Origin: Cryobacterium sp. SO2 | GTDB lineage: Bacteria > Actinomycetota > Actinomycetes > Actinomycetales > Microbacteriaceae | Reading direction: 5' to 3' | DNA length: 64,000 nucleotides | NCBI RefSeq assembly: GCF_026151165.2 | Contig: NZ_CP117849.1 | Span: 186,001 to 250,000 of the forward strand | Part shown: positions 1-7,801 of the stretch, in pieces | How positions within the stretch are numbered: position 1 is the stretch's first letter | Layout: each line of letters opens with the position of its first letter | Made by a program: the position numbers and the translations under genes | Notes under the pieces: model-generated | Told to the model about the DNA's origin: nothing | The model's input: only the letters and a program-made list of their open reading frames with translations | Database searches by the model: none

Positions 1-636
1 GACCTCGTCGAAGCGGTGCGAGATGAAGACGATCGCCCGACCCTCGTCGCGCAGGCTGCGGGCCACCGCGAACAGCCGGTCGACCTCGACGCCGCTGAGG
101 GCCGCGGTGGGCTCGTCCATGATGAGCACCCGGGCATCCAGCGAGATCGCCTTGGAGATCTCGATGATCTGCTGGTCAGCGATCGACAGGCCCTCAGCGG
201 GGCGATCGGGGTCCATCCGCACGGCCAACCTGGCGAAGAGTTCCTCCACCTCGGCGCGCATCCGCTTGCGGTCGATACGCCCGAACCGGTTGGTGGGCTG
301 ACGCCCCATGAAGATGTTCTCGGTCACCGACAGGTCGGGGAATAGCGTCGGTTCCTGGTAGATCACGGCGATGCCGGCCGCCTTGGATTGGGCCGTCGAG
401 GTGAAGTCGACGCTCTCGCCGCGCAGCAGGAGCTCACCGGCGTCGCGCTGGTAGAGCCCGGCGATGATCTTGACGAGCGTGGACTTGCCTGCGCCGTTTT
501 CGCCGACCAGGGCGTGAATCGAGTTCATCTGCACGGTGAGGTCGGCAGACGCGAGGGCCACGACGGGGCCGAAAGACTTGGCCACGTTGCGGAGTTGGAG
601 GGCGGCGGGACCGGACGTGCCGGAGCTAATCGTCAT
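1..636 (-). CDS. Sugar ABC transporter ATP-binding protein (partial, likely L-rhamnose importer)
   Basis: The first 212 residues of an ATPase of the RbsA/XylG/RhaT type; the gene runs off the left edge. Visible motifs are Walker A GENGAGKS (residues 45-52), Q-loop in IYQEP (about 94), a weak signature LSIADQQ (150-156), Walker B VLIMDEPT (170-177) and the switch His in ISHRFDE (207). This is the first of the two ATPase domains usual in this family. The ATG at 636 was chosen because the family homology starts within about 12 residues. The family energises import of monosaccharides with a periplasmic-type binding protein and permeases, presumably encoded further left. It is read away from rhaM and is preceded by a consensus promoter and a copy of the rhamnose-locus operator, so L-rhamnose is the inferred substrate. 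Confidence 0.85.
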   Translation of the reverse strand, partial: MTISSGTSGPAALQLRNVAKSFGPVVALASADLTVQMNSIHALVGENGAGKSTLVKIIAGLYQRDAGELLLRGESVDFTSTAQSKAAGIAVIYQEPTLFPDLSVTENIFMGRQPTNRFGRIDRKRMRAEVEELFARLAVRMDPDRPAEGLSIADQQIIEISKAISLDARVLIMDEPTAALSGVEVDRLFAVARSLRDEGRAIVFISHRFDEV

Positions 637-676
637 TGACGTGACCTATTCTTCGGCGCTGAAGGATGGGGAGTAG

Positions 677-690
677 TTGAATCGTTTTAA
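677..690. promoter_or_regulatory. LacI-family operator, ABC transporter promoter
   Basis: TTGAATCGTTTTAA matches the palindrome TTGAAWCGWTTCAA, repeated at five places in this locus, with one mismatch. It lies just downstream of the -10 box at 704-709, where a repressor would block initiation. The likely ligand is the LacI-type protein encoded at 1294-2304. Confidence 0.75.
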
Positions 691-703
691 TCGACTGGTG
701 AAG

Positions 704-732
704 AATATATGTCGACGACGAGACAGTGTCAA
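704..732 (-). promoter_or_regulatory. Sigma-70-type promoter of the sugar ABC transporter
   Basis: On the minus strand TTGACA (732-727) and TATATT (709-704) are separated by 17 bp, a near-consensus housekeeping promoter. Transcription would start near 697 and run into the operator at 677-690 and then the ATPase gene. Confidence 0.75.
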
Positions 733-785
733 GCAACGACTTGGTCACGGATGCGCCGCGGGCGCGCGGCGTCCGGAAAACCGGG

Positions 786-1145
786 TCAGGCGTTGAGGGC
801 GGCGAGTTGGCTCTCGAGGTTGAAGGCCTCGGTCAGCTGCAGGAATCCGGTGTCGGGTGCGCCGTCGAGGGCGACGAAGAAGTCACCCATCTCGGCCTGC
901 CAGCGCTTGTTGACCTCGGTCGCCGCCATGCCGGCCTGCGCGGCCGCGAGGTCGTCGGTCTCGAGGTAGCCGATCAGCAGGCCGTCTGCGCGCAGGAACA
1001 GGGAGTAGTTGTGCCAGCCGGTGGCGGCCAGGGCGCGCAGCATGTCCGGCCAGACCGCGGCGTGCCGCCGGGTGTATTCGGGAATGAGTTCAGGCTTCAC
1101 CTGCAGTTGGAAGCACACACGCTCGCGGTGGCTGACGCTCGTCAT
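786..1145 (-). CDS. rhaM: L-rhamnose mutarotase
   Basis: 119 residues; the family (RhaM/YiiL) is about 104 residues and interconverts the alpha and beta anomers of L-rhamnose so that the isomerase receives its preferred form. Family features seen are RVCFQLQVKPE at the N-terminus, EYTRRHAAVWPDM (substrate-handling Tyr and His), the WHNYSLFLR strand and MGDFF. The ATG at 1145 is preceded by an AGAGG ribosome-binding site; a longer upstream reading frame has no family similarity and was ignored. The gene diverges from the LacI regulator and lies with rhaI and rhaB, which settles the substrate. Two operators in the 1146-1293 gap suggest repression by that regulator. Confidence 0.93.
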   Translation of the reverse strand: MTSVSHRERVCFQLQVKPELIPEYTRRHAAVWPDMLRALAATGWHNYSLFLRADGLLIGYLETDDLAAAQAGMAATEVNKRWQAEMGDFFVALDGAPDTGFLQLTEAFNLESQLAALNA

Positions 1146-1175
1146 TGAGGACCTCTGCTTCTGGGGGAAAATGAC

Positions 1176-1189
1176 ATGAATCGATTCAA
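1176..1189. promoter_or_regulatory. LacI-family operator in the rhaM/regulator intergenic region
   Basis: ATGAATCGATTCAA, one mismatch to TTGAAWCGWTTCAA. It is 30 bp upstream of the rhaM start and just downstream of a possible minus-strand promoter (TTGCGG 1217-1212, CATGAT 1194-1189). Confidence 0.75.
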
Positions 1190-1233
1190 TCATGACGTGT
1201 CGATGTGCTCTCCGCAAGCCGCGGCGGGCCAAA

Positions 1234-1247
1234 ACGAATCGTTTCAC
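1234..1247. promoter_or_regulatory. Second LacI-family operator in the rhaM/regulator intergenic region
   Basis: ACGAATCGTTTCAC keeps the GAAWCGWTTC core and differs only at the outer bases. It lies 46 bp before the regulator start codon and 58 bp from the site at 1176, suggesting autoregulation, possibly by looping. Confidence 0.65.
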
Positions 1248-1293
1248 TGACCGGCCGCTAAACTGCAATCGGATTCGCGGCGAAGGAGAACCG

Positions 1294-2304
1294 GTGGCAT
1301 CAATCAGTGTGCGCGAGGTTGCGGCCGAGGCCGGAGTCTCGGTGGGCACGGTCTCCAATGTGCTCAACCGGCCGGACAAGGTCTCGGCAGGTACGGTCGC
1401 CAGGGTCCAGGCGGCGATCGAGCTGCTCGGCTTCGTGCGCAACGACGCGGCCCGCCAGCTCCGCGCCGGTCGCAGCCGCAGCATCGGCCTCGTCGTGCTC
1501 GACGTGGGCAACCCCTTCTTCACCGACCTCGCCCGAGGCGCGGAAGACCGCGCCGCCCAGGCTGGGTTGACCGTGTTGCTGGGCAACAGCGACGAGACCG
1601 TCGAGCGCGAAAGCGCCTATCTCGACCTGTTCGAGGAGCAGCGGGTGCACGGCGTGCTGATCTCCCCCCTCGGCGACAGCGGCGAGCAGCTCAAACGGTT
1701 GCGACGGCGCGGCACCCCCACGGTTCTCGTGGACCGGCAGACCGAGGATCGCAGCTTCTCGTCTGTGGCGGTCGATGACGTGGCGGGCGGCTACCTGGCC
1801 GCGAGCCACCTGATTGCCGTCGGGCGCACCCGGCTGGCCTTCGTCGGCGGGCCCCACAGCATCCGTCAGGTGACCGACCGGCTGGAGGGCGCCCGCAAGG
1901 CGGTCGCCGAACATCCGGGCGTCTCGCTCGAGTCGCTTGACACCGCGTCACTCTCGGTTCTCGAAGGCCGCCGGGTGGGCGAAGGCCTTCTGGCGCGGCC
2001 GGTGGATGCCCGGCCGGACGCTGTTTTCGCGGCCAACGACCTGCTCGCCCTCGGCGTTCTGCAGGCGCTGAGCATGTTCGGCGATGTGCGCGTGCCGGAG
2101 GAGATCGCCCTGATCGGCTACGACGACATCGCCTTCGCGTCAGCGGCTGTCGTGCCGCTGTCGTCGATCCGGCAGCCGAGCGCCCTGATCGGCTCGACGG
2201 CCGTCGACCTGCTGCTGCGCGAGGCCGAGGCCGGCGAGGCCTTCGTGCCGGAGCAGATCGTGTTCCAGCCCGAGCTGGTGGTGCGCGCCTCCACTGGCGG
2301 CTGA
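1294..2304 (+). CDS. LacI-family transcriptional regulator of the rhamnose locus
   Basis: 336 residues, normal LacI/GalR length. The N-terminal helix-turn-helix reads VREVAAEAGVSVGTVSNVLN, followed by the hinge (ARQLRAGRSRSIGL) and a periplasmic-binding-protein-like effector domain ending in PSALIGSTAVDLLL. The GTG at 1294 was chosen because AAGGAG lies at 1283-1288 and the HTH begins within ten residues; upstream in-frame sequence is non-coding in character. It sits in the middle of rhamnose genes, all of which carry the same LacI-style palindrome with a central CG, so it is the obvious candidate repressor. The effector is inferred to be L-rhamnose or a catabolic intermediate. Confidence 0.92.
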   Translation: MASISVREVAAEAGVSVGTVSNVLNRPDKVSAGTVARVQAAIELLGFVRNDAARQLRAGRSRSIGLVVLDVGNPFFTDLARGAEDRAAQAGLTVLLGNSDETVERESAYLDLFEEQRVHGVLISPLGDSGEQLKRLRRRGTPTVLVDRQTEDRSFSSVAVDDVAGGYLAASHLIAVGRTRLAFVGGPHSIRQVTDRLEGARKAVAEHPGVSLESLDTASLSVLEGRRVGEGLLARPVDARPDAVFAANDLLALGVLQALSMFGDVRVPEEIALIGYDDIAFASAAVVPLSSIRQPSALIGSTAVDLLLREAEAGEAFVPEQIVFQPELVVRASTGG

Positions 2305-2408
2305 CGCCCAGAGCCGAACGGGGCTGGGGCGATCGCGAGGATCGGCGACCCGTTTTCGGGTGCACACGGGCCTCTGTCGAGGGCTGTTCGGCGTGCGCCG
2401 CGGCGGAG

Positions 2409-2438
2409 TTGACCCGCTCCGGCTTCCGGGGTTATGCT
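2409..2438 (+). promoter_or_regulatory. Promoter of the aldolase-rhaI-rhaB operon
   Basis: TTGACC (2409-2414) and TATGCT (2433-2438) with 18 bp spacing. A perfect operator follows at 2446, covering the expected start of transcription. Confidence 0.7.
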
Positions 2439-2445
2439 CCTTGTG

Positions 2446-2459
2446 TTGAAACGATTCAA
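2446..2459. promoter_or_regulatory. LacI-family operator of the rhamnose catabolic operon
   Basis: TTGAAACGATTCAA, a perfect 14-bp palindrome and the best copy of the site in the locus. It is 7 bp downstream of the -10 box and 20 bp before the aldolase start codon. Confidence 0.85.
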
Positions 2460-2478
2460 TCAAAGGACGAGGATTCCC

Positions 2479-3120
2479 ATGAGCAGGGCAAGCAACGAGC
2501 TGAGAGAAGAGATTCTGTACTGGTGCCGCGAGTCGGTGCGCACCGGACTGAACTTCAACACCCAGGGCAACATTTCCATCCGGCTGCCCGAGCACGAGGC
2601 GATCGTCATCACCCCGTCCGGCATCCGCTACGACGTGCTGACCATCGATCAGATGGTCGTCGTCGGCTACGACGGCGTCGTACTCGAGGGTGACCTGTTC
2701 CCCTCCACCGAAACGGATGTGCACCTCGCGCACTACCGCCGCCGCCCCGACGTCAACGCCATCGTGCACACCGAATCGCCCTACGCCAACATGTTCGGCG
2801 CCGTCGGCAAGACCATCGACCCCGTGCTGCTGAACATGGTGCTCTACGCCAAGGGTGCCGTGCGGATCATGCCGTTCGAGTTCTCCACCAACACCGACTT
2901 CGGCGAACTGAGCGCGGCCTTGATGGGCGACGACACCAACGCTGTCGTCTGGGGCAACCACGGCATGCTCTCGGTCGGCGAGGATGTCGCCGGCGCCTTC
3001 AAGGTCGCCGTTGCGGTCGAAGCCAACGCTCAGGTGCTGCACGGCGCACTCGCGCTGGGCACGCCGAACATCCTGCAGCTGGACCACATCGTGATCCCAG
3101 AGGGCGCACGCCTGCCATGA
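2479..3120 (+). CDS. Class II (AraD/FucA-like) aldolase, inferred L-rhamnulose-1-phosphate aldolase
   Basis: 213 residues, the size of FucA rather than of RhaD (about 274). The family cleaves ketose-1-phosphates to dihydroxyacetone phosphate and L-lactaldehyde using a Zn ion held by three histidines and a catalytic Glu. Visible: NTQGNIS (27-33), TPSG phosphate loop (45-48), Glu78 in the TETDVH segment, His97, and His161 in WGNHGML. Where most members have HxH, this protein has HTE (97-99), so the second ligand is Glu99. The ATG at 2479 is preceded by an AGGACGAGG-like ribosome-binding site. The stop overlaps the rhaI start by 4 bp (ATGA), so they are translationally coupled. Substrate is assigned from context; L-fuculose-1-phosphate is the alternative. 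Confidence 0.85.
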   Translation: MSRASNELREEILYWCRESVRTGLNFNTQGNISIRLPEHEAIVITPSGIRYDVLTIDQMVVVGYDGVVLEGDLFPSTETDVHLAHYRRRPDVNAIVHTESPYANMFGAVGKTIDPVLLNMVLYAKGAVRIMPFEFSTNTDFGELSAALMGDDTNAVVWGNHGMLSVGEDVAGAFKVAVAVEANAQVLHGALALGTPNILQLDHIVIPEGARLP

Positions 3121-4283
3121 CGCTCACCCCGGAAACTCTCTCCCTCCTGGAAACCCAGGCCATCGAACTGCCCTCCTGGGCCTTCGGCAACTCGGGTACC
3201 CGGTTCAAGGTGTTCGGCACCCCCGGCACTCCGCGCACCCCGCAGGAGAAGATCGCGGATGCAGCCCAGGTGAATGCCTACACCGCGCTCTCGCCCAGCG
3301 TCGCGCTGCACATCCCCTGGGACAAGGTGGACGACTACGACGAGCTCGGCCGTTTCGCCGAAGACCACGGCGTGAAGCTCGGCACCGTCAATTCGAACAC
3401 CTTCCAGGACGACGCCTACAAGTTCGGCAGCCTCACCCACATCGACGCGGCCGTGCGGCAGAAGGCCATCGACCACCACTTCGAGTGCATCGACGTGATG
3501 GACGCGACCGGCTCCCGCGACCTCAAGGTGTGGCTGGCCGACGGCACCAACTACCCCGGCCAGGGCGACATTCGCGGCCGCCAGGACCGCCTCGCCGATT
3601 CACTGGCGAAGATCTACGCCCGGGTCGGCGAGAACCAGCGCCTGGTGCTCGAGTACAAGTTCTTCGAGCCCGCTTTTTATCACACGGATGTGCCCGACTG
3701 GGGAACCTCCTACGCCCAGGTCTCGGCCCTCGGCGACCGGGCGATGGTGTGCCTGGACACCGGTCACCACGCCCCCGGCACCAACATCGAGTTCATCGTC
3801 GCGCAGCTGCTCCGGCTCGGAAAGCTCGGCTCGTTCGACTTCAACTCCAGGTTCTACGCCGACGACGACCTCATCGTGGGTGCCGCCGACCCGTTCCAGC
3901 TGTTCCGGATCCTCTACGAGGTCATCCGAGGCGGCGGTTTCGGCCCCGACTCCACCGTGGCGTTCATGCTCGACCAGTGCCACAACGTGGAGGAGAAGAT
4001 CCCCGGCCAGATCCGGTCGGTGCTGAACGTGCAGGAGATGACTGCCCGCGCTCTGCTGGTGGACGCCGACGCCCTCGCCACGGCGCAGGCGAACGAGGAC
4101 GTGCTCGGCGCCAATGGCATCCTTATGGATGCCTTCTACGCCGATGTGCGCCCCGACCTCGCCGCCTGGCGCGAGTCCCGCGGTCTGGCCGGCGACCCGA
4201 TGAAGGCGTACGCCGCATCCGGCTACCAGGAGAAGATCTCGGCCGACCGGGTCGGCGGCCAGCAGGCCAGCTGGGGCGCCTGA
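3117..4283 (+). CDS. rhaI: L-rhamnose isomerase
   Basis: 388 residues of the xylose-isomerase-like TIM barrel type found in actinobacteria and Pseudomonas stutzeri, distinct from E. coli RhaA. It converts L-rhamnose to L-rhamnulose. Conserved segments are LPSWAFGNSGTRF near the N-terminus, GTVNSNTFQDDAYKFGSL, the metal-site run VLEYKFFEPAFYHTDVPDWG (Glu and Asp), CLDTGHHAPGTNIE (Asp, His) and DFNSRFYADDDL. All expected metal-binding acidic and His residues appear intact. It starts in a 4-bp overlap with the aldolase and ends in a TGATG overlap with rhaB, forming a tight three-gene operon. Confidence 0.96.
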   Translation: MTLTPETLSLLETQAIELPSWAFGNSGTRFKVFGTPGTPRTPQEKIADAAQVNAYTALSPSVALHIPWDKVDDYDELGRFAEDHGVKLGTVNSNTFQDDAYKFGSLTHIDAAVRQKAIDHHFECIDVMDATGSRDLKVWLADGTNYPGQGDIRGRQDRLADSLAKIYARVGENQRLVLEYKFFEPAFYHTDVPDWGTSYAQVSALGDRAMVCLDTGHHAPGTNIEFIVAQLLRLGKLGSFDFNSRFYADDDLIVGAADPFQLFRILYEVIRGGGFGPDSTVAFMLDQCHNVEEKIPGQIRSVLNVQEMTARALLVDADALATAQANEDVLGANGILMDAFYADVRPDLAAWRESRGLAGDPMKAYAASGYQEKISADRVGGQQASWGA

Positions 4284-5731
4284 TGCCGCACGCCGTCGTC
4301 GCGGCCGTCGACCTCGGCGCCACGAGCGGCCGGGTGATGCTCGGCCACGTCGGGCAGAACGAGCTGCGCCTGCGGTCGGTGGCCCGCTTCCCGAACGGGC
4401 CCACCCCGGTGAACGAGAACGGCCGGGTGTCGCTGCACTGGAACATCTCGGAGCTGTACCGCAACGTGCTGGCCGGGCTCACGGCGGCGGTCGCCGCGGA
4501 ACCCGGGCTGGTCGGCATCGGGGTGGATTCCTGGGCCGTGGACTACGCGCTGCTGCGGCAGGGCCGGATGCTGCAGGTGCCGTACCACTACCGCGATGAC
4601 CGCACCCGGCCGGCCGTCGAGACCGTGCACGCGCTGAGCGGCCCGGCCGAGCTGTACGAGGCCAACGGGCTGCAGTTCCTGCCGTTCAACTCGCTCTACC
4701 AGCTTCGGGCTGACCTAGACGCGGGCACCCTGGACCTGGCTGACCAGGTTCTGCTCGTTCCCGACCTGCTCACCTATTGGCTCACCGGTGTCAGCGCCGC
4801 CGAACGCACCAACGCCTCCACCACCGGGCTGCTCGACGTGCGCACCGGTGACTGGAACGAGGCCCTGATCAGCCTGCTGGGCTTCAACCGCAGCCTGTTC
4901 CCTCCGCTCGTGAACGCCGGCACTCGGATCGGCAGCCTGCTGCCCAGTGTGGCGGCCGAGATCCGCTCCAGCCGCCCGATCGAAGTCACGGCGATCGGCT
5001 CGCACGACACCGCCTCCGCCGTCGCCGCGGTGCCCGCCACCGGCGACGACTTCGCCTACATCTCCTGCGGCACCTGGGGCCTGGTGGGTGTCGAGCTCGA
5101 CGGGCCCGTGCTCAGCGCCGCCAGCCGGGCGGCGAATTTCACCAACGAGGGCGGCGTCGACGGCCGCGTGCGCTACCTGCACAATGTGATGGGCCTGTGG
5201 CTGCTGAGCGAGTCCATCCGCAGCTGGGAACTGGACGGCGCACCGATCGTGCTCGCCGACCTGCTGCGGGAAGCCGCGGCCGTGACCGGGCCCGTCGCGG
5301 TGTTCGACGCCGACGACCAGCGTTTCCTGGCGCCGGGGGACATGCCCGCCCGCATCCGGGCGTACTGCGTCGAGAACGGCCTCGAACCGCCCCGGTCGAA
5401 GGCCGAGATGGTGCGCAGCATCCTCGAGAGCCTGGCGGATGCGTTCGCCCGCGGTGTGCAGCAGGCCAGCCTGCTCTCGGGCAAGACCGTTCGCGAGGTG
5501 CACATCGTGGGCGGCGGCTCCCAGAACCGCCTGCTCTGCCAGCTCACCGCCGACCGCCTGGGCCTGCCCGTGCTGGCCGGCCCGGTGGAGGCCACGGCGA
5601 TCGGAAATGTGCTGATCCAGGCCCGCGCCCAGGGGCTCGTCAACGGATCCCTCGAAGAACTGCGCGCCCTCGTGGCCCGTAGCTTCGTACCCGTTGCCTT
5701 CACCCCGGCCCGGTCGCTGGTTCGGCAGTAA
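4283..5731 (+). CDS. rhaB: Rhamnulokinase
   Basis: 482 residues, an FGGY carbohydrate kinase of normal RhaB size (about 489). It phosphorylates L-rhamnulose with ATP to L-rhamnulose-1-phosphate. Motifs: N-terminal ATPase loop DLGATSGR (10-17), substrate segment GVDSWAVDYAL, the catalytic Asp in SHDTASA, ISCGTWGLVG and the C-terminal adenosine motif VGGGSQN. The ATG at 4283 uses the last base of the rhaI stop codon (TGATG). It is the last gene of the operon and is followed by a clear intrinsic terminator. Confidence 0.95.
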   Translation: MPHAVVAAVDLGATSGRVMLGHVGQNELRLRSVARFPNGPTPVNENGRVSLHWNISELYRNVLAGLTAAVAAEPGLVGIGVDSWAVDYALLRQGRMLQVPYHYRDDRTRPAVETVHALSGPAELYEANGLQFLPFNSLYQLRADLDAGTLDLADQVLLVPDLLTYWLTGVSAAERTNASTTGLLDVRTGDWNEALISLLGFNRSLFPPLVNAGTRIGSLLPSVAAEIRSSRPIEVTAIGSHDTASAVAAVPATGDDFAYISCGTWGLVGVELDGPVLSAASRAANFTNEGGVDGRVRYLHNVMGLWLLSESIRSWELDGAPIVLADLLREAAAVTGPVAVFDADDQRFLAPGDMPARIRAYCVENGLEPPRSKAEMVRSILESLADAFARGVQQASLLSGKTVREVHIVGGGSQNRLLCQLTADRLGLPVLAGPVEATAIGNVLIQARAQGLVNGSLEELRALVARSFVPVAFTPARSLVRQ

Positions 5732-5744
5732 CCGCAACAACACG

Positions 5745-5777
5745 AAAGCGTCCGGCCCTCGCGGGTCGGACGCTTTT
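5745..5777 (+). terminator. Intrinsic terminator after rhaB
   Basis: AAAGCGTCCG (5745-5754) pairs perfectly with CGGACGCTTT (5767-5776), with four further inner pairs, and a T follows. The A-rich left arm lets it also serve the convergent lactaldehyde reductase gene that ends at 5795. Confidence 0.88.
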
Positions 5778-5794
5778 CGGTGTGCTGGCCGGGC

Positions 5795-6946
5795 CTAGTA
5801 GATCGACGTGTACAGCGCCAAAATCTGCTCCACGGTCACGTCGCGCGGGTTGCCGCCGGTGCAGACGTCGTCGAAGGCGGACTGGGCGAGGGCCGGCAGG
5901 TCGGCCTCCTTGGCGCCGATCTCGCGCAGCGTGGTGGGGTTGCCCAGCGCGCGGGCGAACGCCGACACGGCCTCGACGGCCGCGGTGCGGGCATCCTGGA
6001 GAGGCAGCTCGGCCGCGCCGGCCACCCGGAAGGCCACCGCGATGTCGCGGAAGCGCTCGCCGGTGGCCTCGGCGTTGAACGCCATCACCGGCGCCAGCAG
6101 GATGCCGTTGGCCACGCCGTGCGGGGCGTTGTAGAACGCGCCGAGCGGGTGGGCCATGCCGTGCACGAGCCCGAGGCCCACGTTGGAGTAGCCCATGCCG
6201 GCGATGTACTGGGCGAGCGCCATGCGGTCGGCGGAGTCCGGGTCGCCGTCGGCGGCGGCGCGGAGGGATTCGGCGATGGTCGTGATGGCCTTGAGGTGGA
6301 ACAGGTCGGAGAGTTCCCAGGCGCCCTTGGTGGTGTAGCCCTCGATGGCATGGGTGAGCGCGTCCAGTCCGGTCGCGACCTTGAGCGAGCGCGGTGCGCT
6401 CGACATCATCTCGGAGTCGACCACGGCGACCACCGGGATGGCGTGCGGGTCGACGCAGACGAACTTGCGTGAGCGCTCGACATCGGTGATGACGTAATTG
6501 ATCGTGGTTTCAGAGGCGGTGCCGGCGGTGGTCGGCACGGCGATGATCGGCACGGCCGGGTACTTCGTGGCGGCGACGCCCTCGAGGCTGCGCACATCGG
6601 CGAACTCGGGGTTGCGGGTGATGATGCCGATCGCCTTGCAGGTGTCCTGCGGCGAGCCACCGCCGATCCCGATCAGCACGTCGGCGCCGGAGGCGGCGAA
6701 CGCGGCAACGCCCTTCTGCACGGCTTCGATCGGCGGGTTCGGCGTGACGTCGGAGTAGACCTCGTACGGGAAGCCGGCGGCGTCGAGCAGCGCGGTGACC
6801 CTGCCGGTCACGCCCGTGTCGACGAGGACCTGATCCGACACGACAAAAGCCCTGGTGAATCCGCGGTTAGCGAGTTCGCCGGGGATCTCCCGAATCGCCC
6901 CCGCACCGAAGTGGGCGGTCTGGTTCCAGATCATTCGATTGCTCAT
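5795..6946 (-). CDS. fucO: Iron-dependent alcohol dehydrogenase, inferred lactaldehyde reductase
   Basis: 383 residues, exactly the length of E. coli FucO. The family reduces L-lactaldehyde, the aldolase product, to (S)-1,2-propanediol with NADH. NAD-binding GIGGGSPQDT is at 94-103, and metal ligands are Asp195 and His199 (LDALTHAIEGY), His262 (VHGMAHPLG) and His276 (APHGVAN), the FucO spacing. The ATG at 6946 follows an AGGAAG sequence on the minus strand; a start at 6973 is possible but less likely. It faces rhaB and carries its own operator at 6980-6993, so it belongs to the rhamnose regulon. Other short-chain diol or aldehyde substrates cannot be excluded. Confidence 0.9.
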   Translation of the reverse strand: MSNRMIWNQTAHFGAGAIREIPGELANRGFTRAFVVSDQVLVDTGVTGRVTALLDAAGFPYEVYSDVTPNPPIEAVQKGVAAFAASGADVLIGIGGGSPQDTCKAIGIITRNPEFADVRSLEGVAATKYPAVPIIAVPTTAGTASETTINYVITDVERSRKFVCVDPHAIPVVAVVDSEMMSSAPRSLKVATGLDALTHAIEGYTTKGAWELSDLFHLKAITTIAESLRAAADGDPDSADRMALAQYIAGMGYSNVGLGLVHGMAHPLGAFYNAPHGVANGILLAPVMAFNAEATGERFRDIAVAFRVAGAAELPLQDARTAAVEAVSAFARALGNPTTLREIGAKEADLPALAQSAFDDVCTGGNPRDVTVEQILALYTSIY

Positions 6947-6979
6947 TAGTCGTGACTTCCTTATCGTCGACACCGATTA

Positions 6980-6993
6980 TTGAATCGTTTCAG
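6980..6993. promoter_or_regulatory. LacI-family operator of the lactaldehyde reductase gene
   Basis: TTGAATCGTTTCAG, one mismatch to TTGAAWCGWTTCAA. On the minus strand it lies 8 bp after a TAGACT -10 box (7006-7001), the same geometry as the other sites. Confidence 0.78.
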
Positions 6994-7036
6994 TGTTCGA
7001 AGTCTACTCCCGGAAGCCCCCGGAATCAGCGCGGAA

Positions 7037-7801
7037 TCAGCGCGGGCTGGTCGCCTCGACGACCGCGATTTCGCGGGTCGCCGTCTCGCGGTCGCGGTCG
7101 CGCCTGGCGGCATCCGCCTTGTCCGAGACGACGCGGATGGCCGAGGTGAGCGGGTGCCCGTCGCCGCGGTGCCGCACGAGCAGCCGGGCGGAGCGGGACG
7201 ACGTGCGCGGGCGGATGCGCACGCGCAGGCGTTGGTACCTGATCATCCAGAACAGCACGGCGGCGGCGGCGAGCAGGCCCGAGACCGCGGCCACGCCGAT
7301 GGCCCAGCGCGGGCCGTACTGGTCGGCGACCCAGCCCACCAGCGGGGCGCCGAGCGGGGTGCCGCCGGCGAAGATGGCCATGTACAGCGCCATCACCCGG
7401 CCGCGCATGGCCGGTTCGGTGGTGGTCTGCACGTAGGCGTTTGCCGTGGTCATCAGGGTGAGGGAGGTGAGCCCCACGAAGGCCAGGGAGATCGCGAAGG
7501 TGATGTAGCTCGGCATCACGGCGGCGATCGCGCAGGTGAGGCCGAAGAAGAAGGCGCCGCCCACCACGAGCCGCATGCGGGGCCGGTTGCGCCGGGCCGA
7601 GAGCAGGGCGCCGGCGACGCTGCCCACCGCCATGATCGAACTGAGCATGCCGAACTCGCTGGCTCCCATGCCGAATTCAACGGTGGCCATGGTCGAGGTG
7701 AAGATGGCGAAGTTGAAGCCGAAGGTGCCCACCAGGAACACGGTGACCAGCACGGCGACGATGTCGGGGCGTTTCCAGACGTAGCGGAATCCGGCCATCA
7801 A
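7037..7801 (-). CDS. MFS exporter, C-terminal half (separated from N-terminal half by a frameshift)
   Basis: 254 residues beginning at TTG 7801 or ATG 7798, holding about six transmembrane helices of an EntS/MFS_3-type exporter. It starts MAGFRYVWKRPDIVAVLVTVFLVG, which matches the middle of intact family members, and includes the second-half loop RGRVMALYMAIF. A basic, Arg-rich cytoplasmic tail of about 60 residues ends it. The stop of the upstream half and this start overlap as TGATG, so re-initiation could make a split transporter. In another frame the two halves read through continuously if one C is added to the C5 tract at 7816-7820, so a recent frameshift or sequencing error is the simplest view. 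Confidence 0.7.
   Translation of the reverse strand: MMAGFRYVWKRPDIVAVLVTVFLVGTFGFNFAIFTSTMATVEFGMGASEFGMLSSIMAVGSVAGALLSARRNRPRMRLVVGGAFFFGLTCAIAAVMPSYITFAISLAFVGLTSLTLMTTANAYVQTTTEPAMRGRVMALYMAIFAGGTPLGAPLVGWVADQYGPRWAIGVAAVSGLLAAAAVLFWMIRYQRLRVRIRPRTSSRSARLLVRHRGDGHPLTSAIRVVSDKADAARRDRDRETATREIAVVEATSPR

Noticed and set aside
3485..4282. Long upstream extension of the rhaB frame
   Set aside because: It overlaps rhaI in another frame; the real rhaB starts at 4283 with the TGATG overlap.
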